A stretch of 64,000 nucleotides of DNA, from positions 1,426,001-1,490,000 of the forward strand of contig CP053162.1 in the NCBI GenBank assembly GCA_014607495.2. The letters run 5' to 3'. A program made the position numbers and the translations under genes. This stretch comes from Carposina sasakii. Lineage: Eukaryota; Arthropoda; Insecta; Lepidoptera; Carposinidae. Below the pieces are notes generated by a model. That model did no database searches and had not been told where the DNA came from. It was given only the letters and a program-made list of their open reading frames with translations. Of the stretch, positions 50,871 through 62,129 are shown one piece after another (position 1 is the stretch's first letter; each line of letters begins with the position of its first letter).

Positions 50871-52736
50871 AAAAAAATCTGTTCCGGAAAAAATACGTTT
50901 TCCTATAGGTACAATAAATTTTTTTCACATACATGAATATTTTTTATTATATACCTATATTATATACATACGTAAAAAAAAATCGTTATCCCCAATTGCT
51001 GTCCACACAGCAATTAATTTTATTATTCTCTATTCATTTTTTCTATTAAGCTATTAGATTTTCCCGCCAAGACCCCTAAGATACAAAGCAATCAGTCCCT
51101 TGATTGAAATTTATTGTTTTCTCACTAAAGGACCGTGTTCTGGTACAGGACAGTGATTGGGTTTTTTAAGTTGTTTGTACTGCCGTAACTTCATCTTTTT
51201 TACAGCGGGAAAAAACCAAACGACCTAATTTCTTAGGAGTAATATTGAGAAATTTTACTCGCGAATTTCTAGGTAATGTTTATGTTTTTATTTATTTAGT
51301 TCAATTATTTTTTGTTCTGTTTGCCTGCACACATACCTACCTATTATGTTTATTCCTCTCTCTCGACTGATTTGCTAACATTCAAGACTTGAAACCAACA
51401 TCTATTTCCACCATAAAAATGTTCTCTCACCATACTCTTCTAAACTCTTTTTAATGTCGCGTCCTAGGTATATACTCAGCTCTAGGTTAAATAGTATTAT
51501 AGATAGTAATTTATTTTTCGGTTTAACAATTTTGCTACTAATGGTACTTTTTTTAAATAAGATTGTTTAATAATCATCATAAGTGAGAAAAATAACGGAG
51601 ACGTCCGACCTCCAGTACGCAGCCCTCCGAGATCAGGGCTATCTATTTTGACAGTTCAAAGTGATGAGTCACAGTCAGTCGAACAACATTTATGTGAAAA
51701 TATGGTGAAAATAAAAGGCAAATGTCACATTTGCCTAGCGACTCACTTTTTCTTTTTAGGTTTAGTAGAATTTAAAGAAGATATAAAATGTTACGTTTGT
51801 AAATCTGTCTTTTTCAATACAATTTAAAGAAGAATTAAAGTGTTACGTTTGTAAAGCTAACATCTTCAATTTCTAACATTAAAAAATATATAATTACCTA
51901 CCTATGCGTTTTTAATTTCTCGTTGAAATGTTTTAAATAAACAATATTAGTGGATAAGTTCAATTTTAATTCAAGTTTAATTCGGAATTTTGGAGTTGGG
52001 TGGGTAATTAAACTTTTTGGTTTTAAATATTTATGGAATCATGAATAGTCGGCATTTCTTATTATTTTAAATACGAATATTGTGGGCTAAGACATTTTGA
52101 TTTTGGACATTGTGATATATACCTACCCAATAAATAGCAGTGATATATCGATATCTAGATAAGTCGATAAAAACAGCATTCATTCCCTAGCAAATGTCAG
52201 ATCGTGCCCCGACAACTCCTATGTCTAGTGATGACCATTCATTGAAACTTAACAAATGGAAGTGGCATAATATCTTGTCTAAAGACGATTTGGCAACACA
52301 CTCATACTCGTACATGCCAGCCCCATTTAATTAAGTGTCGACGAGTGAACTAGCAAAAAAGATAGCCGATACGGGGGCAGGTCAAGAGTAACCTAAACTG
52401 ACTAGGGCATTCCCTCGAACTATCTATATAAGTAAAGTATTCTTATATTATATTAAATATCTTAAATCTTTTTCTATTTTAGGGAGAAGGCATTTTCCCC
52501 ACTTAATTAACATTTTCGAGGGTAATGGAATTTGAATTAGGGATGTTTAGAGAGAGATCGGTTTTAACGTCTTTATTCAGTTTAATGGGTCAATTTGATT
52601 GATTTTATTCAATAATTACTTAAGAAATCTCTCTTAGAGATGAGCACACCTTTGTACATTTTAGGGCCCAGACCAAATTTGTTCCATTCCCAATGTATAC
52701 CCAACAATTTATTTTTGTATTTTAAATTTTTTTTCT
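50871..52736. other. Unannotated DNA, small local repeats only
   Basis: Two neighbouring phrases, AATTTAAAGAAGATATAAAA and AATTTAAAGAAGAATTAAAG, each followed by TGTTACGTTTGTAAA, lie at about 51,770 and 51,822. AGGCAAATGTCACATTTGCC near 51,717 is a short palindrome. No gene or named element. Confidence 0.4.
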
Positions 52737-52905
52737 GACGCCCGCAATTTTGTCCGCATGGTCTACAGATTATTTCTAATGTCCTTCTTCACACACCAAC
52801 TATATATATGCAAAATTTCATGAAGATTGGTTGAGTAAATAAAACATGAAGAGCAAACAAAGTAACAAACAAACGGGCCTTTTTATTTATTATATTCGTA
52901 CGGAT
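52737..52905 (+). repeat. RTE-like repeat, degraded
   Basis: CTGACGCCCGCAATTTTGTC, CGCATGGTCTACAGATTATT, TTTCATGAAGATTGGTTGAG and AACAAAGTAACAAACAAACG. Confidence 0.6.
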
Positions 52906-52940
52906 TAGGTAGTTATACCAACATAAAGGTAGTTATACCA

Positions 52941-53195
52941 ACGACGGCCGATTGGTGTAGTAGGTAGTGGACCTGCCTGCGGCGCCATAGGTCCTGGGTT
53001 CGAATCCCGGTAGGTGCAAACATTGATATGATGAATATTGATGTTTGTTTCCGAGTCATGGATGTTTCTATATTTATCTATGTATTTATATACCGTTGCC
53101 TAGTACCCACGACACAAGACCTTAGGGATCTTAATGTGGGACTAGGTCAATGTGTTGTGAAGTGTGTGAATACTTATACTTTTATTGTTATACTT
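52941..53195 (+). repeat. S2 tRNA-derived SINE, full length
   Basis: Box A lies in ATTGGTGTAGTAGGTAGTGG, box B in GGGTTCGAATCCCGGTAGGT. The body has GTTTGTTTCCGAGTCATGGA, CGTTGCCTAGTACCCACGAC, TTAATGTGGGACTAGGTCAA and the AATGTGTTGTGAAGTGTG end. A doubled AGGTAGTTATACCAAC precedes it. Confidence 0.82.
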
Positions 53196-53744
53196 ATAAT
53201 TTAAAAGGACGTAGCAAAATATTGCCAGTTACTGAAAAAAAAAATGGTTAAGTAAGTAAGTACATGCTCCAAAAAAACTGCAGTTACGCATAAATAAAGC
53301 AGCTCATCTAAAGTGAACTAAAAAGCCTTGTTACCAACAAATCTAAAGTATGTAGCCCGTTCTACTAAACGAGGGCCATTCCATCTTACAGCCCAATAAA
53401 ACCACTCAAGATTATATTATTAAACCGCCCAAATAAGGTCTATTCAACCTTACACTAAAGAAATAAAGTTGGGATTGCCACAACCATGGCAGATATACCG
53501 TCATGTATGGCATGTTCTTAAAATGAACGCCATTTTTTTCATTCTGACGCTCCGGAATACGGACGGCGAAATATAAACATTTGAAGCTTTTATGACTTCG
53601 AGGTTTTTTTACTTACCACTTATAAAATGCAATGGCCGCTAAGCGTCGATCTGTGAAAATTGAAATATTTTTTGTTATTATTCGATACATAATTAATGAC
53701 ACGCTTCACTGAAATAGTGTTAACAGTACCTAACAGTAGAAACG
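53196..53744. other. Unannotated DNA
   Basis: No feature recognised. Confidence 0.35.
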
Positions 53745-53851
53745 TACGGTCTGTCAAACCTAATGTTAGTTTTGATACAAAGGAGAATCGAGTAACAGTA
53801 CTCCTAGATTGTGTCTTGCCCGAAACGCCAACTTATGCTTGACAGACCGTA
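53745..53851. mobile_element. M7 small MITE (107 bp)
   Basis: TACGGTCTGTCAA at 53,745-53,757 and its exact complement at 53,839-53,851. The small size and TA-containing ends suit a mariner-like MITE; only one copy is seen in the window. Confidence 0.6.
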
Positions 53852-54320
53852 ACAAATATAGAAAGTACAAATAAAAATATGAATTGAAAAATAAGCTGTA
53901 CCTATGGTTTCATGATGAATAAAATATAACCTTCTAATACCACACAAATAGCTGTATTCCCGAAACGCTAAGCAGGCGGGTTGGTGACCGCAGTGCGATA
54001 TTTGGACTATGTTGTCAACACGGGAAGGAATCGCCTCTTACGACAGACAGACATAGGTGATGCAATTCTACCCTACCGACACCACATGGCTACTAAATTC
54101 GGCACATTGAAATATATAAAATTAATATCATCAGCCCATTGCAGTCCACTGCCGGACGTAGGCCTCCCCCAGGGCGCGCCGCAAGACTGCCATGGGGGGT
54201 ATTTGCCCATAGTTACCACACTGGGCAGGCGGGTTGGTGACGGTAATAAAATTAATATGTATAAATGTAAAAACTTTTTGTAGTACAATAAAGAATTATA
54301 TTTACCTATCTAGAAAGAAC
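53852..54320 (+). repeat. LINE 3' end fragments, mixed
   Basis: CAGCCCATTGCAGTCCACTG, CCGGACGTAGGCCTCCCCCA (54,130-54,175) is a LINE 3' end type also seen near 60,185 and 63,135. The phrase GGCGGGTTGGTGAC occurs twice (about 53,976 and 54,228). A GTAGTACAATAAAGAATTAT CR1-like tail ends the block. Confidence 0.5.
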
Positions 54321-54584
54321 AGACGATTAGTCACGAGCGACACAAACATACGTCATACCTACTTCTCATTATACGCTACCTTACAAAGGTAAAGTGCTGA
54401 TAAACAATTACCACGCAAAAGACATTACCTGGTAAACGCAAAACAATTACCCAAAATGGACTCAACCTAAACATTACTATGTATAAAATCGCGTAATGGA
54501 GCATAAAAGGTGCATTGTTTATCATTTACTTCACTAAATTTCGGAAAAACTGTATTAAATTCAACTCTTTATCGTTTGCATACA
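54321..54584. other. Unannotated spacer
   Basis: No feature recognised. Confidence 0.35.
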
Positions 54585-54690
54585 TATATATTTAGTCATG
54601 TCCGTTATCCACCAAAGATGTTGGGAAAAAATGTACAAAAACCACACCCCCTTTTTACCAGTTAGCCTATTAAGCCTACCGCCATTTTTC
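54585..54690 (-). repeat. T2-family repeat
   Basis: TTATCCACCAAAGATGTTGG, CACACCCCCTTTTTACCAGT, TAGCCTATTAAGCCTACCGC and CATTTTTCGG. Confidence 0.6.
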
Positions 54691-54708
54691 GGTTTTCATA
54701 TAATTATA

Positions 54709-54750
54709 CAGAATGTAACAAAAAGGGTATGTTAAGCGAAAAGCTACGTC
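54709..54750 (+). repeat. M1 left-end fragment
   Basis: CAGAATGTAACAAAAAGGGT and ATGTTAAGCGAAAAGCTACG match the outer 40 bp of M1; it stops where the direct repeat of the compound palindrome begins. Confidence 0.7.
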
Positions 54751-55405
54751 AGGTTTTAGTCGCACCCACTTACAATGTTTGTAGTTTAAATTAATTTATT
54801 CTTGTCATAAATCACGTATGTACATAATTTGAAATATTTTTTTTTATTTCATGGAAAACCTTAGGACCCACAGTCAACCTCACCTGCCCGTGATGCAGCC
54901 TGCTATTTAACGGACGAGGCTCTGACGCTAATAGGTTTATAATATCTATATACAGGGTGTAACAAAAAGGTATGTTTAAGCGAAAAGCTAAGTGAATAGC
55001 CCACTATAGAGAACCTATCCACAAAATTTGAGACTCGAAATCACATGTTTATTTTTCCCGATAGTATGGAGAATTTTTAAATATCCCAGAAATTTTCATA
55101 CAATCTTGAAAAATAAACTTGTGATTTCGAGTCTCAAATTTGGTGTATAGGTTCCCTACAGTGGGCTATTCACTGAGCTTTTCGCTTAACATACCCTTTT
55201 TGTTACACCCTGTATATAGATATTATAACCTATTAGCGTCAGATCCTCGTCCGTTAAATAGCAGGGTGCACCACGGGCAGGTGAAGGTTGACTGTGGGTC
55301 CTAAGGTTTTAGTCGCACCCACTTAAAATGTTTGTAGTTTAAATAATTTATTCTTGTCATAAATCACGTATGTACATAATTGAAATATTTTTTTATTTCA
55401 TGGAA
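54751..55405. repeat. Compound palindrome with 104-bp direct repeats (E structure)
   Basis: Direct repeats at 54,751-54,856 and 55,304-55,405 (AGGTTTTAGTCGCACCCACT to TTATTTCATGGAA) enclose a palindrome: E arm 54,857-54,952, an M1 MITE at 54,953-55,212, and the inverted E arm 55,213-55,306. The E arms carry CCTTAGGACCCACAGTCAAC and CTATTTAACGGACGAGGCTC. M1 is itself palindromic, so the whole inner 450 bp can fold back. Confidence 0.8.
54953..55212. mobile_element. M1 palindromic MITE in the E structure
   Basis: CAGGGTGTAACAAAAAGGTA to TTGTTACACCCTG with flanking TA. This is the cleanest M1 copy in its termini. Confidence 0.85.
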
Positions 55406-55684
55406 GATTACGTATCTGTCTTGTGAATATTTTGTATTAGAATTTTAATTATAAAAATATTTAACATTTAAATATAATGTATATCCAAGTATGTATAAAA
55501 ATATAAATTTAAAATTCAATAAAGCATATTTAAAACAATATATTAATGCATGTGTATTACAGAATATTGCAAAAAAAAAAATCAAAAGTCTACGACAGTA
55601 AAGTTGTAATCTCATAATCAAAAGTCAAGGATTAAATTATCAGAATTACTATACGGGTGTTAAATTAATTATTTATCCTGATGT
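55406..55684. other. Unannotated AT-rich DNA
   Basis: No feature recognised. Confidence 0.35.
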
Positions 55685-55860
55685 GATGATGATGATCTCC
55701 GACCGTATTTTCGGCTAAGGCGACCAAACGCTACGGAGATTGGCCAGGTACGCAGGAGATATTATAGTGCACAAGTGTGCGCAAACACAGATGCACTCTC
55801 TATTCCGTTACTCTCATAGTCCGATGGGACGGAAAGCCGACACGACCGGAGAGATCCTGA
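55685..55860 (-). repeat. S1 SINE, 3' half
   Basis: GATGATGATGATCTCCGACC, GCCAGGTACGCAGGAGATAT, TATAGTGCACAAGTGTGCGC and GGAAAGCCGACACGACCGGA. The sequence then leaves the family at GAGATCCTGACATAGCCG. Confidence 0.8.
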
Positions 55861-55968
55861 CATAGCCGAGTGGTCCGAAGAGCGAAGTGAGCACTATATA
55901 CTTATAATATTTTTTCTTATATTTTAATTTCAATGATATTATGACTATGTATTATTTCCACAAAGCTT

Positions 55969-56468
55969 NNNNNNNNNNNNNNNNNNNNNNNNNNNNNNNN
56001 NNNNNNNNNNNNNNNNNNNNNNNNNNNNNNNNNNNNNNNNNNNNNNNNNNNNNNNNNNNNNNNNNNNNNNNNNNNNNNNNNNNNNNNNNNNNNNNNNNNN
56101 NNNNNNNNNNNNNNNNNNNNNNNNNNNNNNNNNNNNNNNNNNNNNNNNNNNNNNNNNNNNNNNNNNNNNNNNNNNNNNNNNNNNNNNNNNNNNNNNNNNN
56201 NNNNNNNNNNNNNNNNNNNNNNNNNNNNNNNNNNNNNNNNNNNNNNNNNNNNNNNNNNNNNNNNNNNNNNNNNNNNNNNNNNNNNNNNNNNNNNNNNNNN
56301 NNNNNNNNNNNNNNNNNNNNNNNNNNNNNNNNNNNNNNNNNNNNNNNNNNNNNNNNNNNNNNNNNNNNNNNNNNNNNNNNNNNNNNNNNNNNNNNNNNNN
56401 NNNNNNNNNNNNNNNNNNNNNNNNNNNNNNNNNNNNNNNNNNNNNNNNNNNNNNNNNNNNNNNNNNNN
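55969..56468. other. Assembly gap of 500 N
   Basis: Exactly 500 undetermined bases, a round number typical of a scaffold gap of unknown true size. Any frame crossing it is meaningless. Confidence 0.99.
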
Positions 56469-56560
56469 AAGGCTACAGTCTATACAACAACCTCGCCCGG
56501 CTTCGGACGGGTACAACGCCCCCTCACGCGGACGAAGTGGGCGGCTGCTAGTATTAAATA
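56469..56560 (-). repeat. RTE-like repeat, 5' part, at the gap edge
   Basis: The complement of the start of the repeat at 27,018: AACAACCTCGCCCGGCTTCG, GGGTACAACGCCCCCTCACG and CGGACGAAGTGGGCGGCTGC. Its other half is lost in the gap. Confidence 0.75.
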
Positions 56561-56716
56561 AACGGCAAGAATATAATAAATGCAGATAAGATATAATCGG
56601 TTGTGAACCACACCATCGCACGTTAATCATCGAAGAGATACGCAATACCAAAATTATGACAATGGCAGTGTGTAACCAATTTCTCATCAATGTGCTCGTT
56701 AGTAACGAAAGTTAGG

Positions 56717-56960
56717 CAATAGCCCTGGAAGGCGGAAGAAACGCCACAGCACGTGATCATGGAATGCACAAGCGTGGCCGAACAACGGGCACTCATCCTC
56801 CGATCGCCAGCATCACTCTCGGAAGCATGCAGCAAGCCTAGAAGGCTCTGACCTTTTGGGAAAGTCTGTTTGATTGGAGTAGACAGATAAGGTGAAATAC
56901 GTACAATAGCCTCACATATAGAGGCTAAGTGCGGAAAATGATGGGTCAAACTAACTAGGC
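56717..56960 (+). pseudogene. RNase H-type LINE 3' end
   Basis: Codons read TPQHVIMECTSVAEQRALIL, RSPASLSEACSKPRRL then a stop, followed by the ATAGAGGCTAAGTGCGGAAA untranslated end. It is the same family as the minus-strand remnant at 48,735 and covers only the zinc-finger end. Confidence 0.75.
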
Positions 56961-57334
56961 AATAGCCCTGCTGCACTTGAAGTGTATAAATTACTGATTT
57001 TTCCTATAATACTGTTTCTATAAAAAAAATTCTCATTAAAAATGTATCATGTTACGAAATAATATGTAATATTTACGACTATACGTATATTAACGTGTGG
57101 CCTTAAATTCATAAGAGTAGGTGCAGAATTTCTCAAAGTGGAACATTCTCAAGTTTCTCGATCTTTGAGGTTCACCTTGCTTTCATGTAATTTAGGTGAG
57201 TACATTATATTTACTTCTGTTAATTTTATACTATTTTGCTACTAGAATAAGAATAAACAGAAGATACAACTAATGAAAGTGCTGCATACAAGTTACTGCT
57301 ATGTCGACACACACTTTTTTTTTTTATATTCACA
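56961..57334. other. Unannotated DNA
   Basis: No feature recognised. Confidence 0.35.
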
Positions 57335-57560
57335 TAATCCACAACACATTGACCTAGCCCCCCATTAAGATCCCTAAGGCCTTGTGTCGTGGGTACTAAG
57401 CAACGGTATATAAGTTATATAACATAGATAAGTATAGAAACATCCACGACTAGGAAACAAACATCGATATTCATCAAATCAATTTGCAATTTGGGATTCG
57501 AACCCAATGACGTCGCAGGTAGGTCCACTATTAACTACACCAATCGGCCGTCAGACATTG
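57335..57560 (-). repeat. S2 tRNA-derived SINE
   Basis: CACAACACATTGACCTAGCC, AGATCCCTAAGGCCTTGTGT, GACTAGGAAACAAACATCGA, GGGATTCGAACCCAATGACG (box B) and CACCAATCGGCCGTC in inverted order. Confidence 0.78.
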
Positions 57561-58436
57561 GATTTTGACTTGGTTTCTAGCTTAGATTCTACAGGTACTT
57601 AGGACAGATTTTTCCGATGATCAGATATTCTGTGTTGTATCTATCTGGATCAAGATTTAGAAATGGTCAACATCAAATGTATTTTTCAGATAAGCTCAAT
57701 AGATTAACGTTTCAGAAACTAACGGCCGATTTCTCCAAGAGCAACGGTCGGATTACAGATTGTTTCGGCTGCAAAAATTTTGGCCTACGGATCGCCAAAT
57801 CTACGGGAATCCCGCACTACACGATTGCAACATTCGCGTCGCCTGTCGCACCTCTCTCAGACATACACAGTCAAGCCATACGCACGTACTTAGCTATACT
57901 TATATTGTAAACTTAAAACTAAAGAAAATGATATACAGTTAAAAACTTTTATTTCTCCAAATGCTCCAAGAGCCAAAACTCTTTACAAGATAGATAGTTA
58001 TCTGAAGGATAAAATTGATGATGTCTTTATCTTGATATAGCTTTAGAGAGTCAGTAGAAGAAAGAAGAAGAACAAGTAGGACAAATTTCGGCTAGAGTGG
58101 AAACAAGACAAGTGTGGGCTCGAATCGATGATGTCTTTGGCCAGCAGTGACCATAGTGTAGGCTATTAAAAATGGTGTCACATCTAGAGTTCATATTCTA
58201 TTGCCACATTCTTAAACAAAGTTGTCTTCGTTCTGTAAACCTACACTCAGAAATTATACTTGCCGTACAATTTAACTTCTCGAATTATTTAATTTTGTAC
58301 CCTGAGGCGAGTGCGTAAGATGCAAAGTGCGAATTTAACCTTTGGCAAGTGTGCTCACATAAAGCCGTTGTCACAGAGTACTCGTATATGGAAATTAGAG
58401 TTTATTTTCTGAGTATCTTCGTAGAACATAATTACT
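57561..58436. other. Unannotated DNA
   Basis: A 97-codon plus frame (57,617-57,910) is open but unrecognised. The CGATGATGTCTTT phrase repeats near 58,015 and 58,125. Confidence 0.35.
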
Positions 58437-58760
58437 GTGTATGCAGTTAAGCTGTGGAATGAACTCCCGCACAGTGTTCGAGATTGTCGAACAATTGAAA
58501 AAAAAAATATCACTATCTGTAGTCATTACATTATTCATTTCTTCTCCTTTTTTTGTAATCTATCCCACTATGTATTGTGTGATACATTGCTATTTTTGAA
58601 TCACTTATTACTCTCCTTTGGGGTTGACCAGTTGATTGAACTTTTTTGATAGCAACTTTTTTTGAAAATCATCTATTGGTAAAATTTTGTTTTTAAGTCT
58701 TTATTCAAGGCTTACTTAAATGAACCACACTATTTTTTTCCTGAAAAAAAAAATGAACAA
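58437..58760 (+). pseudogene. LINE ORF2 C-terminal remnant
   Basis: The start of the frame reads YAVKLWNELPHSVRDCRTIE, matching the KLWN.LP..IR type end of many LINE proteins; an A-run then breaks the frame. An AATAAAGAATATATTCC tail at about 58,850 may be its 3' end. Confidence 0.6.
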
Positions 58761-59285
58761 GATGACAGAAAATTATCACTGCTTTTAATGTCAGAACCAT
58801 GGTCTGAAGTCACCATATCAATATCCCTGCTGTATATTTTCTGTTTACAATAAAGAATATATTCCACGTCCCTATTAGAATTGATAGTTTATAATGCGTT
58901 AGTACGTAGGTACGCAATTACTGGTATTGACGGAGATATGTAATATCAACATACATCACAGGATCCGAGGCTAGGACCTGTGGCGCGACAAACAAATTCA
59001 CTACATTTTTTCTTATGTATTAGAGAATAATAATGTAAATAACATTCTGATACATTAAATATTTACAATAAAATCTAAGCTTATACACTGAATACAAACT
59101 CTTCTGTGGCTTAAGCTTAACTACCGCGGTAGGTACGAACTCAGCGTCTTATTAAATGAAATCCTTTTCACATAAGGCGAAGTAAGACATTCTTACTAAT
59201 TGAAGATCAAACGTTGGAGAAAATTAAGGTTTTGTTTGGTTTGTTCAGATTGTGTATAAAAAGGAAGTAATTGTTACTCTGTGGA
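58761..59285. other. Unannotated DNA
   Basis: Apart from the possible LINE tail near 58,850, nothing is recognised. Confidence 0.35.
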
Positions 59286-59425
59286 ATTGTAACACTTCCT
59301 ACTAATATTATACATGAAAATTCGTGAGAATGGATTGCTTTAGTGCTTTACGTAAAAACTACTGAACGATTTTAAATAAAACTTGGCAGGTATGCAGCTA
59401 ACATTAGAATGAGCCCAAGTTTTGT
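59286..59425 (-). repeat. RTE-like 3' end, inverted
   Basis: Starts CTACTAATATTATACATG, the complement of the RTE 3' end; read in this direction the repeat continues with AAAACTACTGAACGATTTTA, typical of related sequences. Strand is inferred from the terminal phrase. Confidence 0.45.
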
Positions 59426-60174
59426 TTTGTTCTGTATTTACTTATAAATATACACGTGCGTACATACATTTACTGCAGAGTCATAAATGAGATCTCACAG
59501 CCATGTACTCTAGAAAAGTCTCGCATCAACACAGGAACTATAGATAACGGAAAAAATATAGAAAAATAAATCACAGGTACTAAATAAGTTTAAAGGAACT
59601 GAACGCAAACATAATGCTATGCAATTTCCGTAAGACGCAGGCAGGCGGTCGTAGTATGTCCTCGATCCGGAATGGCCCGGACATGCATAAAACATTTTTG
59701 GTGCCACAAATGCACCAATATGGCGTCTAGGTTTATAACATTCTAATGCGACGTGCATTACATTATGAGGAACGATATTAAAGAGACTTCTATCTCAAAT
59801 AAACTAATTAAGTCTTGTGATCGACCAAAAGTAAACTCTTTTACAAAGATTGTATCTCATGTACTTGAAAAAATTCGGCTCAGTTAAAATTTTTACCTAG
59901 TGTCACGACTAAGGCGTATCTAATGATTTCTCTCCAACTCAAGTGTGACCAAGTCTTTAGGCTCTGGTCTAGAGCATGCAAAAGAAATATATAAACTTAT
60001 ATACACTTGAAAAAATAACCCCTTTTCTGGTGCAGTCAGTCAAAAAGTATTCTGTTTGAAGTAAACCATGAATTTAAGCTGCTATTTAAAGGTCCTATAT
60101 TCAATACGTCAGATGGACCGATCACTTGAAAAGGGGGGCTGATAGTGACTGGAGATCGAGCCTCGTGGCGTGCT
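59426..60174. other. Unannotated DNA
   Basis: No repeat named. An 82-codon minus frame at 59,510 has no domain. Confidence 0.35.
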
Positions 60175-60232
60175 CTGGAGAAGGCCTACGTCCAGCAGTG
60201 GACTGTACGCTTATGATGATGATGATTGTTTC
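60175..60232 (+). repeat. LINE 3' tail with (ATG)n
   Basis: GAGAAGGCCTACGTCCAGCA, GTGGACTGTACGCTTATGAT and GATGATGATTG: the common tail of lepidopteran RTE-type LINEs. Confidence 0.65.
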
Positions 60233-60241
60233 TAATGTAAG

Positions 60242-60400
60242 AGGACCGAGTGGTGTAGTTGGTTGACAACCTTTTGATATAATTGATAACCCTGCCTACC
60301 ACACCATAGGTCCTGGGGTCAAATCCCGGTAGCTACAATATTGATAATTTATATGATCAATTAGAAATAAGACTAGGTTATTGTGTTGTAAATTTGTGTG
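60242..60400 (+). repeat. S2 SINE, rearranged
   Basis: GACCGAGTGGTGTAGTTGGT, CCATAGGTCCTGGGGTCAAA, TCCCGGTAGCTACAATATTG and GACTAGGTTATTGTGTTGTA with an internal deletion. Confidence 0.65.
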
Positions 60401-60799
60401 AAGATTTATTTATTGAAGACGCCATAATAGAAATAATGCTGCTTTTAAAGTTTAAATTAACTCTGCATTTTATCCCGTACTTACGTTCGAAATTCATTCT
60501 TAATGCTTTCTTAAATAATTCAATCGCAATTATACGAGTAATTAACGATCGAGTTAAACCTAGTGATCTACGATGTAAATTTTGTAACAATCGCAATTCC
60601 TCTAACAATGCTCTTAGCGCTCGAAATATGGACGTCTCATTAGAATACTGTATGGTTACCCAACCAGGTTTACTCCTAAATAAATATTAACCTAATAATT
60701 TCTGGTTTTGAATACTTAATCTCAAATGATTTCACTGAAAATAATCGCTTCATAAAAAGGTCCCCACGTGCAGCCCACCTGGTGGAGGTACATTAAACT
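60401..60799. other. Unannotated DNA
   Basis: Mirror-image open frames on both strands (60,378-60,690), with no motif on either. Confidence 0.35.
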
Positions 60800-60935
60800 A
60801 GTTCCAACTAAAATCCCTAAAATCTTGTAAATAAATACGCAGATTAATGTAGAAACATCCATGACTTGAAACCAAACATCGACAGTCATAATATCAATAT
60901 TTGCGCCCATCGGAATTTGAACCCGCGATGAGCCG
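60800..60935 (-). repeat. S2 SINE fragment
   Basis: AACTAAAATCCCTAAAATCT, CATCCATGACTTGAAACCAA and GCCCATCGGAATTTGAACCC (box B) in inverted order. Confidence 0.6.
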
Positions 60936-60944
60936 TACTTGCCA

Positions 60945-61050
60945 CCGATTATTAATATCTGGCCTTACTGTGCTAAACATGACTATGGTTCTCTTACATG
61001 ATCCTGTTTTTCTGGCAAGCTTATTGTAGAAACATAGCCTTATGCACGTA
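60945..61050 (-). repeat. C-family fragment
   Basis: GCCTTACTGTGCTAAACATG, ACTATGGTTCTCTTACATGA, TCCTGTTTTTCTGGCAAGCT and AAACATAGCCTTATGCAC, the complement of the C 5' half. Confidence 0.55.
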
Positions 61051-61061
61051 TAGGTACATAT

Positions 61062-61310
61062 GGCGGCCGATTGGTCTAGTAGGTAGTGACCCTGCCTGCG
61101 ACGCCATAGGTCCTGGGTTCGAATGCCGGTAGGTGCAAACATTGATATGATGAATATCGATGTTTGTTTCCGAGTCATGGATGTTTCTATACTTATCTAT
61201 GTATTTATATACCGTTGCTTAGTACCCACGACACAAGACCTCAGGGATCTTAATGTGGGACTAGGTTAATGTGTTGTGTAGTGTGCGAATATTTATTTAT
61301 TTTATTTATT
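61062..61310 (+). repeat. S2 tRNA-derived SINE, full length
   Basis: GGCGGCCGATTGGTCTAGTA (box A), GGGTTCGAATGCCGGTAGGT (box B), then GTTTCCGAGTCATGGATGTT, TTGCTTAGTACCCACGACAC, GTGGGACTAGGTTAATGTGT and an (ATTT)n tail. Very close to the copy at 52,941. Confidence 0.85.
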
Positions 61311-61830
61311 TATTTATATATATCATGATGAGATGTCCTCGTGAGATGGGAGCCTTATAATAGCTACTTCTAAGGTTTCAGTATTTTTGCGCTATATTAA
61401 TTTAATCATCTATAGGTATATTCGCACTAGTAGAGTTATTGTACATAAGTAAATAACCTATAATAGCTTCAGTTTATCTGATCCGTAAGCGTATAGGTTA
61501 ACGCTTTATTGTATTTCTCTATTGAACGTATTATTTTATAACATTTTTATATCGTGCCTCCGAATCGCCACCGTCAGGGCGGAGTCATCTAAATAAAATA
61601 GATTTCGTTCAAACGTCGTCGACGAATCGATTTAGTTCCAAGTAAAGATACACAGTTGCAGACAACATTGGAAATGTATATTTATTCGGAGCATCAACTT
61701 ATATATTGAAATATATTCAAAATAGAAAGAAGCACTGAAATAAACGACGTCGTATACCTGACTTGTTTTCATTCATTCATTCGCTTATTTTTATTCTTTA
61801 CTGTACACAGAAATAATAGTGATTTATAAA
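61311..61830. other. Unannotated DNA
   Basis: No feature recognised. Confidence 0.35.
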
Positions 61831-61832
61831 CT

Positions 61833-62052
61833 ACTAGTAGACGCCCGCGTAGACTGTAGAAAAAACAAAATGTTGAAATTACCCGGGATACAAATATTTT
61901 CCCGGAATAAAAAGTAGCCTATGTGTTATTCTGATCTATAAGCTATATTATTGTAAATTTTCATAAAAATCCATTTAGTGGTTTTTACGTGAAATAGTAA
62001 CAAACATCCATCTATACTTACAAACTTCGCGTGTATAATATTAGCAGGATGG
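61833..62052 (+). repeat. R-family RTE-like repeat
   Basis: CTAGTAGACGCCCGCGTAGA (a deletion removes the CTCCGTCCGCG part), CTGTAGAAAAAACAAAATGT, ACCCGGGATACAAATATTTT, and a TTCGCGTGTATAATATTAGC 3' end. Confidence 0.7.
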
Positions 62053-62129
62053 TAAAAAACTAAAAAGGTGTGCCTCATCTAGGCACGTTGTTTGTTCAGT
62101 GGTAAAGCTATTCATGTATGGTATGGTAG

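Noticed and set aside
55917..56690. Long open frames across 55.9-56.7 kb on both strands
   Set aside because: They run through the 500-N gap; most of the residues are undetermined, so they are not genes.
57617..57910. 97-codon plus frame as a host exon
   Set aside because: No recognised domain, no splice context that I can defend; left as unannotated.
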